Assembly: GCA_022225965.2 (NCBI GenBank)
Contig: JAKJXP020000103.1
Span: forward strand, 1-64,000
Source: Diatrype stigma
Lineage: Eukaryota > Ascomycota > Sordariomycetes > Xylariales > Diatrypaceae
DNA length: 64,000 bases
Direction: 5' to 3'
Positions 25,547 through 38,007 of this stretch are shown piece after piece; the stretch's first letter is position 1, and every line of letters begins with the position of its first letter. Position numbers and translations under genes: made by a program. Below the pieces are notes generated by a model. That model saw only the letters and a list, made by a program, of their open reading frames with translations. It was not told the DNA's origin and searched no databases.

Positions 25547-27493
25547 CTAAATGTACTTCATCCGCCTAGCAATGATCAATGCAATCGTTGAAAAGGCGAC
25601 CAAAGATGCGAATATGCAAAAGAATGGAATCAGGCTCTCGGTTTCCATGAAGGGAACCGCCACATTCATTCCAAATAATCCAGTGACAACGTTGAGTGGC
25701 ACAATGATGGAAGCTAGGAAAGTGATTTTGCTGAGCCCCTCGTTGGTTTTCGTCCCCTGACTGATACTATCGATCGTGAGCTGAGCCAGATAGTTGCCGT
25801 GTGCGCGAGATAGAATCTTTTCGAAGTGCGTCAAGTTCGTCATCATGGTCACGACGTGATCCTGTATGTCGCCCAGATACATCCCGATATCCATCCGGGG
25901 AGTGACCTTGTAGTTCTCATTGCAGCGCTTCGTGAAACCCTTCAGGACGTCAGCCTTGCCGCCGAGGATGCGCATAAGACCGAGAGTGTTCTTGCGAACA
26001 GCTCCGATCCGTCGGAGGAATGTGTGCATATCGTCTGCGCGGGCAACAAAAACTGAATCCTCTATGCCTTCGGTCTCATGTTCAATCCTCAAAATCGGCT
26101 TCGCGAAGGAATCGACGATATTGTCACTGCATCTGGTATTAGCCAAGTCTGCGTCGAAATATGGGAGTTGCGGTGATGCTTACATTAGAGCATAGCAAAC
26201 CCAGTCACTGCTTAGTGCGACATAGTCCTTCAGCATAGCAATTCTCTTACGAACTTGGGAAGCGTGGCTATTCGGCTCAAAGCTAAAGCTCAAGGTGCCT
26301 TCTCGGAACACAACCACGTAAATATTGAAAGGCTCGTAGTCGATACCGGCCTCTTCCTGTACAGAGCTGAACGACCGGAAGCTGGCGAAATAGTAAGATG
26401 GAAAGAGCTCAATCTTCTCGCGCGCCTCCTGGGTAGTGATATCCTCAATGGTCAATGGGTGAACACCAAAAGCCTTGCAGATAGTACGGACTTCCTCCTC
26501 GGTCGGGCTGTTGACATTCAGCCACCATACGCCATCAGACTCATCGCGGGGAAATGAGAAAAGCGCTCTCAGGCTCTCTCCAGGAAGGACGAGATCTCCG
26601 AATTCGCCCGCGTGTATGGTGGATTCCCAGGCGGAAGAGAAAAAACTGAACCGGTTTGGATCGTGGGGCTCCTTCTCGGCTAGGCTCGATCGTTCCGTAT
26701 CAACCCTTTGTGGCACTTTCTCATCCATCACTGAAGAGCCTGATGGGACATCGACGAAGTCACCATCGGCAGTTACCATAGCGGAGCTGTTGGGCAACGT
26801 GGGATGGCTAGGTTGCTGATTGGTGAACACTCTGGTGGCTTGCTGAGCCTCGAGGCTCGCTCTGCGTGCCGCATTTTCGGATGCCACAAAATTCTCCAGG
26901 AAGTCAAAGTCGATATAGAGTCTATCCCGGTGCTGCTCATCTTGCAGCGGGAAACATACATCCTCGGCAGCAGTCTCTCTTGTCGCCAGGCTTGCTGTAT
27001 CGTCGGCGAATGTCGGAGGGCGGCTGCGTCCACTGCGATGACTGTATTGGCTGTGGTTGCTGCGTCGGCTGTCGGATGAACGCGTGCGGAACAGGCCCTG
27101 AGCGTCATCTTGCCTGTCGCCACGAGGGTCCGAGAATGAGAAACCACGCTCGCGGCGACGGGCTTCGGCAAAGGCTTTCACAGAGTTGGGCGGCGACACA
27201 TCACGCTGCTCGTTAGTCGAGTTGAACGTTGGGCGACGGCTCCGGACAGCGGTTGGAGATACACCCCCATCATCCTCGTCGGCAATTGCCTCCTCAAAAT
27301 CTCGAACCCGAATCTCGATTGGCGATTGTACAGCTTGATGCTCTAGGTGCTGGCGGGAACCATATAGAGTATCGACAGTACCGCGGCGGGGGCGGTCGGG
27401 TCGTTGCGCAGAGGCTTGGTGACGGTGGTCATCAAGTTCAGGCACAGGGGTATCGTAACCCCGGTTAGAGTTGGTCTCATCGTGTTCGGACAT
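25547..27493 (-). CDS. CorA-family magnesium transporter
   Basis: Two exons, 27493-26184 and 26126-25547, joined over a 57-bp intron to read ...CYALIDNIVDSFAKPI, total 629 residues. The first 200 or so residues are disordered and charged. The middle is the cytoplasmic CorA domain (WLNVNSPTEEEVRTICKAFG, HPLTIEDITTQEAREKIE, YYFASFRSF). The C-terminus has two membrane helices with the signature GMN at 589-591 between the first helix and the loop, and a short basic tail (ARRMKYI). CorA proteins are pentameric Mg2+ channels. Fungal relatives of this layout include plasma-membrane Alr1 and vacuolar Mnr2; I cannot place this one between them from sequence alone. The loop after GMN (VAVPFMETES) is typical of the eukaryotic group. 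Confidence 0.9.
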
Positions 27494-29675
27494 CTTGATG
27501 TCTGGGTGGGTATATCTATAAGCGCGTAGGCGGAGTAAGACCTGCCACAGGTTGTGGCAATATATCTGAAAATAGCTCGGCGGACTCGGGTGGTGCTAGG
27601 TAGCGGGTGAAGAAAAGCCTTCCACGTTTAGACTATGCGAAGGCGCGCATACTGGACGGAGATGGCGAGTTAAACGGCATCCGTAAGGAGCAGCAGGCGT
27701 GGCAGCACGCCGACTGCAAGAAGACGGCCGATTAACGACTCAATCTGGGGTGAGGATCGAGTTCAACTCAAATCCTAAATTAGGTTCGACTTCGTGGGAA
27801 GACTGACAAGACGGGAGTCTTTGGTAGATCAAAATAGCAACTAAGAACGGTCCAGTTATGGGGGCTTCTTGTTGACGCCGCTATAGACCCAGAAGTTTGG
27901 GCCGAGAAGCGGACGGGTGAAAGAAAACTGAACACTAGTAATGCCCGCCAACTTGGTGGTTGCTGAAGAATTCGCGGGAAAGCACCGCGGGGAAGAGCTG
28001 AAGGAAGAGGTTGTGTGGAGTATCGCTACCCGAAGATTATGGTCATGCAGAGTGATCGATGGATATTGTCGAGTTTCGAAGGTTCCTAGCGACGATTGAG
28101 AGTCAAGAGACGATATGGTCCGATGAGCGCGTTCTTATAGGAATGCCCGGAGATAGGCTGAGGATAGAGTTTCTGTAGATCGAGATCTTCGAATAGCGTT
28201 GCGAAGGAGACTTTCGCTGTTATCTGTTGTTATCTGCTGACGTGAGGCGAGCGAGGATGATGAAGTTGCGAGAATGTGTAGCGTCGTGTATTGCAAATAT
28301 TGCAAGTATTGTCGCCGACGGTCCTATTGTACGAAAATCCAGAGGTTGATGAATACGAAGGTAGCGGTTGAGACCCCCCTGGAAGAGATAGGTCGGCAAT
28401 GCAACAAGGCCACAAAGCAACCACAGACTAGCCAAAATAGGGCGAGAAGTAATTGTGTAATCTGATATTTATATGCGCAAATATTGCGGCGGTGGCTGTG
28501 AGTGGAAGGAAGAAAGAGAAGCAAAATGCTCAGATTCCAAGGTTGAGATTGACTTTTTTCTTCTCCCACAAGTCAGTCACAGCTTCGATCGGATCAGATT
28601 TTCTGGAAACGACAAAGGGAGGGGGGGCACGTATTGTGAGGTAGCTAAAATAATTGGTCAGGTTGCTACTGTAGACTACGGTAGCGGAATGTAGGTACGA
28701 CGAGAGGTACAAGGAAGGCCTTAGAGGGGAACCAACAATCAACGTCCACCCACATACAGGTCTTTGACTTTATTCCATTGATAACATAGCTACGAAGTAC
28801 AACCCAGTACGTAGTTTGATGTGGTTATATTCTATCTCAGCAGGTATAATCAATAACTGGCCACATCAAGATTGCTTAGATGTTTCTTCTTATTGTTCTT
28901 ATTGCTTATCGTGAAATACTTAGGTATAATAATAGTACATACTCCAAGGCTTCCTATTTATGTATGTACTGTTGTACCTTCTGGAACACAATAGGCACAT
29001 AGGTAGCCATCCGTTACAAAGAGGTACTTATCACAAGCAATACACCGGCTCTAGAACCTTTGCCGAGTACCAAACACAAGGCCAAGGTTTCAACACCAAT
29101 AAACATGAAGCCGCAGCCACGTGATATCAAAGTATAGCTCCTATTGGCTTTCAAGGCAGCTGATGTGTGAGAACCAGACAGGGCCTGTAAGATTAAACAT
29201 ACAACGCTTCAATCATCAGCACATGAAATACGATGATGGAATTGCCTATGTACTAACAAAGGTATAAGTTTGGGCATAGATATACCTGAAGGAATGCCGG
29301 CTGGTCTAGGTACCAGTCTGCGTGGTAGGTAGCATGAACGTACCTACCTAAGGTAGTACATAACCATGCAAGCTAAGATTTTAGACCTGCCTTAGGTACC
29401 TACGGTATATAAAGTGGAGCAAGCATCCCCCCCCCCGTTATATACATTACATACCAGGAACCCAATAAGACGTAGTAAGGCATTGGACGGCATGCCAAGT
29501 GGATTACCTGGTCATTTCATAGCTTCAAGGCTGGAATATACTCCATACATCTTGGTTCACGAGCTAAATAAGGTCGTTGAACAACCTCCATTAATTCTCA
29601 CGACGCGCGAACCTTTTACCTCTGTCTACCATCCTGTTCGCTGCTACCTGCGCCTATCTCCGCAGTATTCCTAAA
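27494..29675. other. Intergenic region between divergent CorA and SPC1 genes
   Basis: The left part is the CorA promoter. The right part is AT-rich with TACCTA/TAGGTA words (28950-29400), a C run at 29429-29437, and a leader for the gene at 29676. Short frames near 28220-28740 are not convincing. Confidence 0.6.
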
Positions 29676-30168
29676 ATGGCAGATCAGCTCTTGGACCAGG
29701 TTCGGGACCTAGTTGACGGTCAGATCGTTAGTATTCCTCGCAGTATCTCCCTTCGACTCTCCCTCCCACACGGCATGAACATGACTGACGAGTTGTTACA
29801 CAAAGGACTTCGAGGGCCAAAAATTAGCCGAGATTCTTACGACGGTTGTTCTTTCCGTTGTTGGGGTATGTTGCTACCCATCTTGCCTGTTGATGACGTC
29901 TGAAAATATCATGTTTGTAAAGCGGCTGCTAACGCCAAACTCCTGTGACTATTAGGCCGTGTCATTCCTCGTCGGTTTCACGCTCCAAGATATCGCCCTG
30001 GCTCTCAAAGTAGGCCTCGGTGGCACCGCCCTCACATTTCTCCTGGTCATTCCTCCCTGGCCCTTCTTCAACAGACACAAGGTCGAATGGCTTCCGGTTG
30101 GTGGAGGATCAGCCATCGCAAGTACACAGCAAAACATAGTGATCGATGAGAAGATGTTTGTCAAGTAA
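29676..30168 (+). CDS. SPC1: Signal peptidase complex subunit 1 (SPC12 family)
   Basis: Three exons, 29676-29726, 29806-29865 and 29956-30168, all joined in phase 0, give 107 residues: MADQLLDQVRDLVDGQI, then DFEGQKLAEILTTVVLSVVG, then AVSFLVGFTLQDIALALKVG. The DFEGQ motif followed by two membrane helices (roughly 24-46 and 50-71) is the SPC12 pattern. Spc1 is a small non-catalytic ER membrane subunit of signal peptidase; in yeast it has been linked to keeping membrane segments from being cut. Donors are gttagt and gtatgt; intron sizes are 79 and 90 bp. The C-terminal stretch is cytosolic. It converges on the RBX1 gene, with 260 bp between the stops. Confidence 0.92.
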
Positions 30169-30428
30169 TGAATTTTGTTCATCATGGATCTAATAGCAGG
30201 GAGGGAGGAGCGGCCCAATGCCTCCTGCGAGGGCCGAATGATGCCTCGCAATTCTCGGTTGTTGCCAACACCATGCAGCCGTGCAACAAACCGAGTGCCC
30301 TCTAGATCCTAGTTGTTTCATAGTAGCAAACTACAGACTGCTATGCGGCGCATAATTGCACAAGTCTGCCATATGTAGGATATTCATATGCCCGTCGTAT
30401 CTCATTTCTGCCGCCTTCCCGAGCCCGC

Positions 30429-30952
<524 letters not shown>

Positions 30953-31763
30953 CTTGGATCGGCGAGAATGGATGGCGAACGACAACAGGCGGATGTATGG
31001 ATAGTCGATATGGTGAAGACTGAGTCGTACTCCGCGGCGTAGAACCAACACACTACTATTGGGTGATGTTGACGGCAGATGGAAGTCAAACTGCCCTGAG
31101 CAGCAAGTGCGCCAATGGTATATGATGCTTGTTCAGCCGGGTACTCAAAGTAGGTAGGTATGTAGGTATGAATCGATACCATGAATCGATAGGCGTGTAG
31201 ATACAGGTAGGTAGGTACCTATAGTCAGTTATGACGGGTTGGAGCTGTTGGGTGGGGCTGAACTTGGAAGGCTGAACTCCCGTCTGCCCAGGTGGACTTT
31301 GGAGGGGCATTACCTAAGGGTACGTACCTGCCTAGGGTATCGGTGCATATGCAGCTACCTCGGACCCAACTCACAACCTTACCTCAGGCAGGCGATAGAT
31401 GCCTTAGACTTGCTGGGAGTTGCATGCCGACAAGAGATCACGATCCAGGGATTTCCTATGCATACCTACCTACTTGGTAAATATCGGGTTGTATTGTTAT
31501 TTATTTAACTTACTAAGTTACTTAGACAGTGCTTGTTGAAAGCTGGCACCTCTGGAATACAGATATAAACTATCTCCCGAGATTATATATGCATATGGAC
31601 GTATCTTATGTATTGAAGTACTGTATCTAGTTTACTGTATCTCGCAGCGAATGAGCAGCGCGTGGGTTTTGTCCGTATAGCCGGTTTACCACGCGGGATA
31701 TAAATCGCAGGTGTACCGCATGCCATATGCATGTATGTATATAGGTAGGCAGTCGGCGTAAGA

Positions 31764-31793
31764 GTAATAATAATAATAATAATAATAATAATA
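31764..31793. repeat. (TAA)n microsatellite
   Basis: About ten consecutive TAA units in the gene-free stretch between RBX1 and the Edc1-like gene. Confidence 0.95.
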
Positions 31794-32705
31794 GTTTACT
31801 GTATCTAGTTACTAGTTATGCTGAACATAACGAAGTATGTAACTATAACCTAACTTTGTTTATAACTAAGCCGCAATTACTACCTGGATTGATGTGCTAT
31901 TTTTGGTCCCGCTTTCCTCCAAATAGGAGAGTCTATACTCCATTCAGTTAGCATACACGTAGTTGAACTCCATCACCCAATCCTGCTCGCCACCTGCCAC
32001 CTCTTATTCGAACACTATTGGCTTGTTTCTGAACTTAGGCACCTTCTGTAGGTGCTCATTTCCGATTCTTTCCCCTACACCAGCTGCGCTGCCTAACAAT
32101 AGTAAGGGGGTTAAATATCTTCATTCAAGGTTGCCACTGTCTATCAACAACGACAACAACAACAATAAGCAGCACTTAACCAAACAACAAATATGAACAA
32201 CAGACTCTCACAATCGATAACCTCCACGTCACAAAGATTCCGCCCCTCCCATTTAATGCCTTATCTAGACTGCCACAGGCCTCCCTCAACCACCACCACA
32301 ACAACAACCGCAACAACGACAACAGCAGTTCCGGACTTCAGGTAGATACAATATCCAACAACGACTTTGAACCCTTGGCCATCGAACACGCCGTCCGGTC
32401 GTGAGGGCAGAAAGCAGGTCACAAGTGCAGAGTGCAGAAGCGCCAGCCAGCACAGCCAGTCAGCCAACCAACCAGCCAGCCCCCCATTTCAGCGCCTTCC
32501 CATTGCTCTGCGCCCCGCATTACGTCGCATAACCAGGGATTGGGATTGGGAACTGGGGATCGCAGCGTTCGACAAGTGGTGTATGACCCGACGACCTGAC
32601 GACGTAGTAGTCTAACTAGGCATTTGAGGAACCACATACGGGCATACTACCGCCTCCCCTGGGCCTACCTACTATACTACCTACCCAACTACCTCTACCT
32701 ACCTA

Positions 32706-32727
32706 CTTTACCTTACCTTACCTTACC
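32706..32727. repeat. CTTAC short tandem repeat
   Basis: About four units of CTTAC within a longer pyrimidine-rich tract with CTACC/CTACCTA words. It probably lies in the promoter or leader of the gene at 33046. Confidence 0.8.
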
Positions 32728-33045
32728 ACCGACCTAGTTATCTCCCAGGTTCCTTGCCTATGCCTACCTCGTACTGTTCATACAGCTCATATTTCCTACC
32801 CATTACACGATACCAGCGTCAACACCACCGCCAATACAAACACCAACACCGACATCACACCATACATACAGCTACTTTGCTAGGGAATGCACCGAGACAT
32901 CTTCATTCTTCTACCTCGCATCACAATCTAGACTACACATTTCTTCACCAAGTCAGGGGTTTTAGTTGAATCGTTTGTTACTAACCTCTTTCTTTACTTT
33001 CCTCTTTTCGCCACTTCCTCACCAGATACATGTCATCGTCGCAAG

Positions 33046-34296
33046 ATGCATCAATCTGCCCAGCCGAAAAACCCATCTGGCCGACGTCGCCCGGGCCGGA
33101 ACAATGCCAATAACAACAACGGTACTACGCCGCGGAAGATGTATGCTTCCGAGAATGACATCCCGACCCATAAGGCAAATGCCAACCTTACCAGCCCTTG
33201 CACGCCGCAAAGGCAACGAATGTCTGGAGGAGACCAGTCTACATCCCTGCAGACCAGCTCGGCGAACCCAAAGCAACGCAGCAGCAACAACAAAACTAGC
33301 CGGAACCGCAACAAGAATGGAGGGGCTATATCGCCGGGCCATCACAAGCAGGATCGCCTCAGCCCGCCGATGCCTTCCCGACAAGAAAGCACCCCCGCCA
33401 TTTTTGCTGGTTCCACGTTCCATGCCTCTCCTGCTCCCTCAGCCTTGCCGATGCCCAGCTTTTTTGCCCGGTCTCACAGCGACTCGCCCGCTGTGAAGCC
33501 GGCAACGGGCCCGCCGGCGCCCGGGCAGGAACCCTCCCCGCCATCGACTGATTCAGAGGATGCCATCACTCCGCCGCGGGTGCTTCGAAATGAGGAATCC
33601 CCACTCGAATTCTTCTTCCGCGCCGACAGAGCTGAGAAAGCCCGAACCCACCGGGCAAACTCTGTCAGTGCCGTCACAGCTATCGTCCCCGGTCCATTTT
33701 CGCCTCCTCATGATTCGCCTCGGGAACAAAACACGGTTCCCAGGATGGCAGCAGCTACCCATCACAACAAGCGCCCGGCTGTATCTCAGCGTAGTACCAC
33801 TTCTGGGATATCATCCAATGAATTGGATGGTAATCCGGGCCAGCCTCTAGGGCCGGCGTTTTCTACTCCGTATCACGACCGCATACGGGCGGCTCGCTCT
33901 AGCTCCAACTCTGTCCAGGCTACGCCTACTGTCTCGCAGAACCGGGAGTTGGATCCCAGCGAGGCACTGAAACGCTTCCTTTTCCATGGGCAGCTGAGCC
34001 CGACTGCCCAAGATACCTCTCCTCGCAGCCAACGATCCCCTCGACAGATGTCGCCAAAACAACCTCAGTCTCCGCGGAGGTTTGTCTCTCAGCAACCCAG
34101 CCCTCCCGAGCAAATACCCGAGCGTCACTCACTCCCTCGCGGTATGTTTCCGGCATCCGTATTGAAGGGTTATCCTTCAGGTGCTCTACCTAGTAAAACA
34201 GCTGCCGAGGCTGTTCCTGCTTCTAGTCAACGATCTGATATTATCACAATGGAAGATAGCCTCCGCAGGATGCTTAAGTTGAGCCCATCAACTTAG
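33046..34296 (+). CDS. Edc1/PNRC-type mRNA decapping activator-like protein
   Basis: A single open frame of 416 residues, rich in Ser, Pro, Asn, Gln and Arg and predicted disordered throughout. At 120-131 it has FAGSTFHASPAP and at 134-139 LPMPSF. Spacing and residues match the short motif of fission-yeast Edc1 and animal PNRC proteins, whose aromatic-Ala-Gly part activates Dcp2 and whose LPxP part binds the Dcp1 EVH1 domain. The usual first Tyr is Phe here. Three more segments look non-random: SPLEFFFRADRAEKARTHRAN, DPSEALKRFLFHG and the C-terminal MEDSLRRMLKL, each with helical potential. If functional it would act in cytoplasmic mRNA decapping. An overlapping out-of-frame ATG at 33029 lies just upstream and could act as an upstream start. 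Function is inferred from the motif alone. Confidence 0.75.
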   Translation: MHQSAQPKNPSGRRRPGRNNANNNNGTTPRKMYASENDIPTHKANANLTSPCTPQRQRMSGGDQSTSLQTSSANPKQRSSNNKTSRNRNKNGGAISPGHHKQDRLSPPMPSRQESTPAIFAGSTFHASPAPSALPMPSFFARSHSDSPAVKPATGPPAPGQEPSPPSTDSEDAITPPRVLRNEESPLEFFFRADRAEKARTHRANSVSAVTAIVPGPFSPPHDSPREQNTVPRMAAATHHNKRPAVSQRSTTSGISSNELDGNPGQPLGPAFSTPYHDRIRAARSSSNSVQATPTVSQNRELDPSEALKRFLFHGQLSPTAQDTSPRSQRSPRQMSPKQPQSPRRFVSQQPSPPEQIPERHSLPRGMFPASVLKGYPSGALPSKTAAEAVPASSQRSDIITMEDSLRRMLKLSPST

Positions 34297-35745
34297 ACCA
34301 CTTCATCATGTCGATGATTTGCATTCGAACCGGACGATTTCTTTGGCGTTCACGGCGTTTATCTTAGCCACTTCACGGAAGCTGTCCATCGATGACGGCC
34401 ACGGCTGCCATCCAGGTATTGCGAGCTTTCATTTACGAGATGCCCTTTTGGTGTCTACGGCATTTTCTATGTTCCAGGAACGGAGCCGGCTAACTACTAA
34501 TGGTTATGGGCCGTGGGGGCCATGGGACCACGGGGCCACGGTGTTCGTGGACCTACATTTCTGGCATTTCGATATATCGTCGATTACGAGCTACTGTACA
34601 AGGTTTCATTCTTGTTATTTATGGTTAGCAATGTACTAGGACACACGGGCTCCGACTTCGTTTTCGTTTGTTATTACTGCAGGTTGGTGTTGTCCACCTG
34701 CACCTCCTTGAGATATATCGATCGGCCTTTGGTGTTCGATATGCACAATCAGTGTCTCCAACGTTTTGGAGACATGGAAAGGTGGCATACCGATATGCCT
34801 GGGGTTCAGGATCTTAGACAGGACTGAAAAGAAAGCATCGCATCTTTCTGGAGTTCATGGCAGCATTGGTCGGCTGGACTGGCTCGGCTTGGCTTGGTTT
34901 TGGTTGGAGGGGTGGGATATGATATCCATAGCACTTGTTCGGTTCCATGGGCGACATAACAAGCCTTGCCCTAAGGCGTTCGCGGGTGTCTTCGGATGGT
35001 CGATGAATGGCGGGATTTGGTCATATTGTGTCGTCATTTATGCGACCGGGCAGCAGCTATGAGGTGGATTCAAGAGAAAAACAGCATACTCAAAAACTTC
35101 TCTGGTGATGTATCATGAGCATAAGCATAAACTTGCTCACGATATGCTTAGCAGCTCAATATCATAGGCCCATACGGTCTCATATATCACCAGATCACCC
35201 AAGTTCCAGATCTCTGAAGTGCAGTATCGTGTTTGTCTTTCTCTCTACTAGACGTTCGTTAGATGCAGGGCTCAACGTCGGCTTGTATGACGAACTGACA
35301 TACTACAAGCGGAGCGAGTGCAGGGCTTGTTGTCTAGGTACCTTGGTAGGTAGGTATTGAAAAGGTAAGATACCTGGGAATAACGGGGACGCAGGTTGTT
35401 CTAACGGGCATCCCCTTTCCTACCAGCTTGATGAACACATTAGCAGCGGCCTGTGAGAAATATACTCCGAAGTAGTACCTGAAGTAGTATCTATTGCTAT
35501 ATGGGGAATTTTAGATCTAGATTATCCATGTAGGTAGGCACTGCCAGATCTTATCACGTGATACCGTGCACCCCTCGCGCTGTACTGATTGATATCTGGG
35601 ACCTCTGCTGCGAACGCGTTCTTCGCCCAACATCCTTACACTTAAGTCACTTACACTGACAGACTGACGTCGAGACCACATCCTGAAAACCTTCACCTCA
35701 AATCCAGGTCGATACGTTGGTCGTTTGTATTCTAGTGCCCGATTA
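34297..35745. other. Intergenic region between Edc1-like and TDP1 genes
   Basis: 3' flank then promoter. Short open frames at 34319-35062 have no recognisable content. Contains a CGTG/TCACGTGA-type palindrome near 35554 and a TTGGTAGGTAGGTATT word near 35342. Confidence 0.55.
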
Positions 35746-38007
35746 ATGGATAACCCCGACCCTTTCAATGGCGACGAAGATGCCGCCCTTCGCTATGCCA
35801 TTGAACTATCTCTACAGGACGTTGAGCAACCCATCATCGAGCTGTCTTCGGACTCTGATGACAGCGACGATGATCTCGACAAGCAGCCAACATATCCGCC
35901 CGTGGCGAAGGCATCTGTGAGTTCATCTACCCAAGGCTCTAAGGGCCCTTCTTTGCCGGCACTACAACCCGCTCCATCACCAACACCAACAACAAGCGGA
36001 TTAGGTGGGCTTGACCGCAAAAGGATGGAAGAAGAGCGGCTTGCGAGGCTTGGTAAGCGAAAGGCGCCCGACTCGACCCAGGAGACCCAGGAACGCAAAC
36101 AAAGGGCAAGAGTCGATGAGAAGCCAGCCGCGTCTAGCCGTACAGCACACCTCCCATTTCCAACTGGAGTTGTAAAGAAGACCTGGGCTAAGGGCTATGC
36201 ACGAACGGGAGATGATATCAAGATTGAGGAGGTTCTACAGAGGGACGAGCTCGAGTTGGCAGTGCTGAGTTCGTTTCAATGGGATGAAGATTGGCTGTTG
36301 TCCAAGATCGACATCGCAAAGACGAAAATGCTTCTTATAGCGTTCGCTTCTAGCGTTGAACAAGTATTGCTACCCTTCGAAGTCCCTGGAATTCAAGATG
36401 TATCTAACCAGAAGGCAGCAAGAAGAGATGAAGGCCAATGTTCCTCCCGCGCGAGTGAGGTTTTGCTTTCCACCAAGTGAGTTGATATCCCAGAAAATCC
36501 ACGTACTCACGTCCAGTTCGTTCTATGCCACTAGATGTGTGCATGTGCGGCGGGCCAACGCCTCCGGTCCATGTAGCATTGGCTGATTAGCATAACCGTA
36601 GTGTTGCCCATGGGCAATATGCATTCAAAACTACAGCTCCTCAAGTACTCCTCTGGGTACCTACGCGTCGTTATTCCGAGCGGAAATCTGGTACCATACG
36701 ATTGGGGTGAGACGGGAGTTATGGAGAATAGCGTCTTTATCATTGACCTTCCCCGCAAAGAGGATGAGGATCCAGGTGTAACCAATCATCATCCTAACGA
36801 GTCCACCTTATTCAAGGAGGAGCTTTGTTACTTCCTTCAAGCACAAGGCCTGGATGACTCTCTAATCAAGAGCCTCTCGCATTATGATTTCTCGGCAACG
36901 GAACGATACCGCTTCGTGCATTCTATGTAAGGTTTCTAGGATTGCAGGCCGCCTTTATACTTCAAGCTGTTGTACCTTTGGGCTAACGCAGGGACAGCGG
37001 TCAATCCCACGTGGGTGACAATTGGCAACGAACAGGTAACGCAATGTTGGATTCCGTACAACGGCGTTATACATGTTAATGCCTCCCAGGATATTGCGGC
37101 CTCGGTCAAGCTATAAAGTCTCTTGGTCTGAGCACTACGGCAGACGTTGAGCTAGATTACGTTGTCTCCTCGCTCGGCTCCGTGAGTGTGGACCTAATAA
37201 CAGCGATATATTTCGCATCTCAAGGTACGGGAATTGCATCCTCGGTACAACAAGTAGTCGGTTGACAAGATCAGGTGACGATGGCCTGAAGGAGTATGAG
37301 GAGAGGTCCTCCAGGAATTCGAAAGCAAAGCGATCTACGAAAAGCCCAGTGGACGCGTTCAAGGACAAGTTCCGAGTGTATTTTCCATCTCATGACACGG
37401 TGATTAGTAGCCGAGGCGGAAAGAATGTAGGTCAACAACAGTCATTGTTATAACTACAGCCCATTGATATTGAACAAACATGGCAGGCTGCCGGAACCAT
37501 TTGTGCTCAGTCTAAATGGTGGGATTCCCCAACTTTTCCACGCCAGCTGGTACGAGACTGCAAGAGCGTTAGGCGTGGCCTTTTGATGCACAGCAAGATC
37601 CTATTATCCCGCCATTCGGAAGACTCGTCTATTGCATGGGGATATGTCGGGAGCGCAAACCTGTCCGACAGTGCGTGGTGAGTACCACCGACCCTTGGCC
37701 TTGGTATTTCGCGTGACCCAAGGAGTCGCCAACGCTGTTCTCTACAACTGTGAACTAATCAGGACAACTTCTTAGGGGCCGGTTGGTAAAGGACAGGGCA
37801 ACTGGCAAACCGAAGTTGACCTGTCGTAATTGGGAGTGCGGAGTCTTGATTCCCATGCAGGGTGCTCATCACAACACGATAGAGACACCGTCCCACTCTA
37901 GTTCACTGTCTATGTTCCAGAAGTCAATTCCTATTCCCATGGAAGTCCCCGGAGAAGCCTACGGCCTGAGCGGATCTAAACGGCCCTGGCTCTTCCTTGA
38001 GAGTTGA
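35746..38007 (+). CDS. TDP1: Tyrosyl-DNA phosphodiesterase 1 with N-terminal UIM
   Basis: Eight exons (35746-36363, 36419-36476, 36602-36926, 36992-37035, 37090-37224, 37275-37426, 37487-37677, 37776-38007) give 584 residues; the seven introns are 50-125 bp. Two HKN active-site motifs of the phospholipase D superfamily are complete: MHSKLQLLKY with His233 and Lys235 plus Asn254 (PSGNL), and MHSKILLSRH with His479 and Lys481 plus Asn502 (GSANLSDSAW). The protein ends NWECGVLIPM then KRPWLFLES, normal for the family. It removes trapped topoisomerase I peptides and other 3' adducts from DNA in the nucleus. Residues about 7-26 (DEDAALRYAIELSLQD) form a classic ubiquitin-interacting motif, followed by an acidic Ser/Asp run. 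The start at 35746 is the first ATG of the frame. Confidence 0.92.

Larger units (their letters stand above)
30953..33045. other. Intergenic region between divergent RBX1 and Edc1-like genes
   Basis: Contains a (TAA)n microsatellite at 31764-31793, CAACAA-rich and pyrimidine-rich leader sequence from about 32140, a CTTAC repeat near 32706-32727, and an acceptor-like ctaacc...cctcaccag ending near 33024 just before the ATG. The latter suggests a 5' UTR intron, but I could not fix its donor. No gene is supported. Confidence 0.6.

Noticed and set aside
36356..36586. Frameshift or pseudogene in TDP1
   Set aside because: The apparent frame breaks are fully explained by short introns with good donors, branch sites and acceptors, and the joined protein keeps both HKN motifs.
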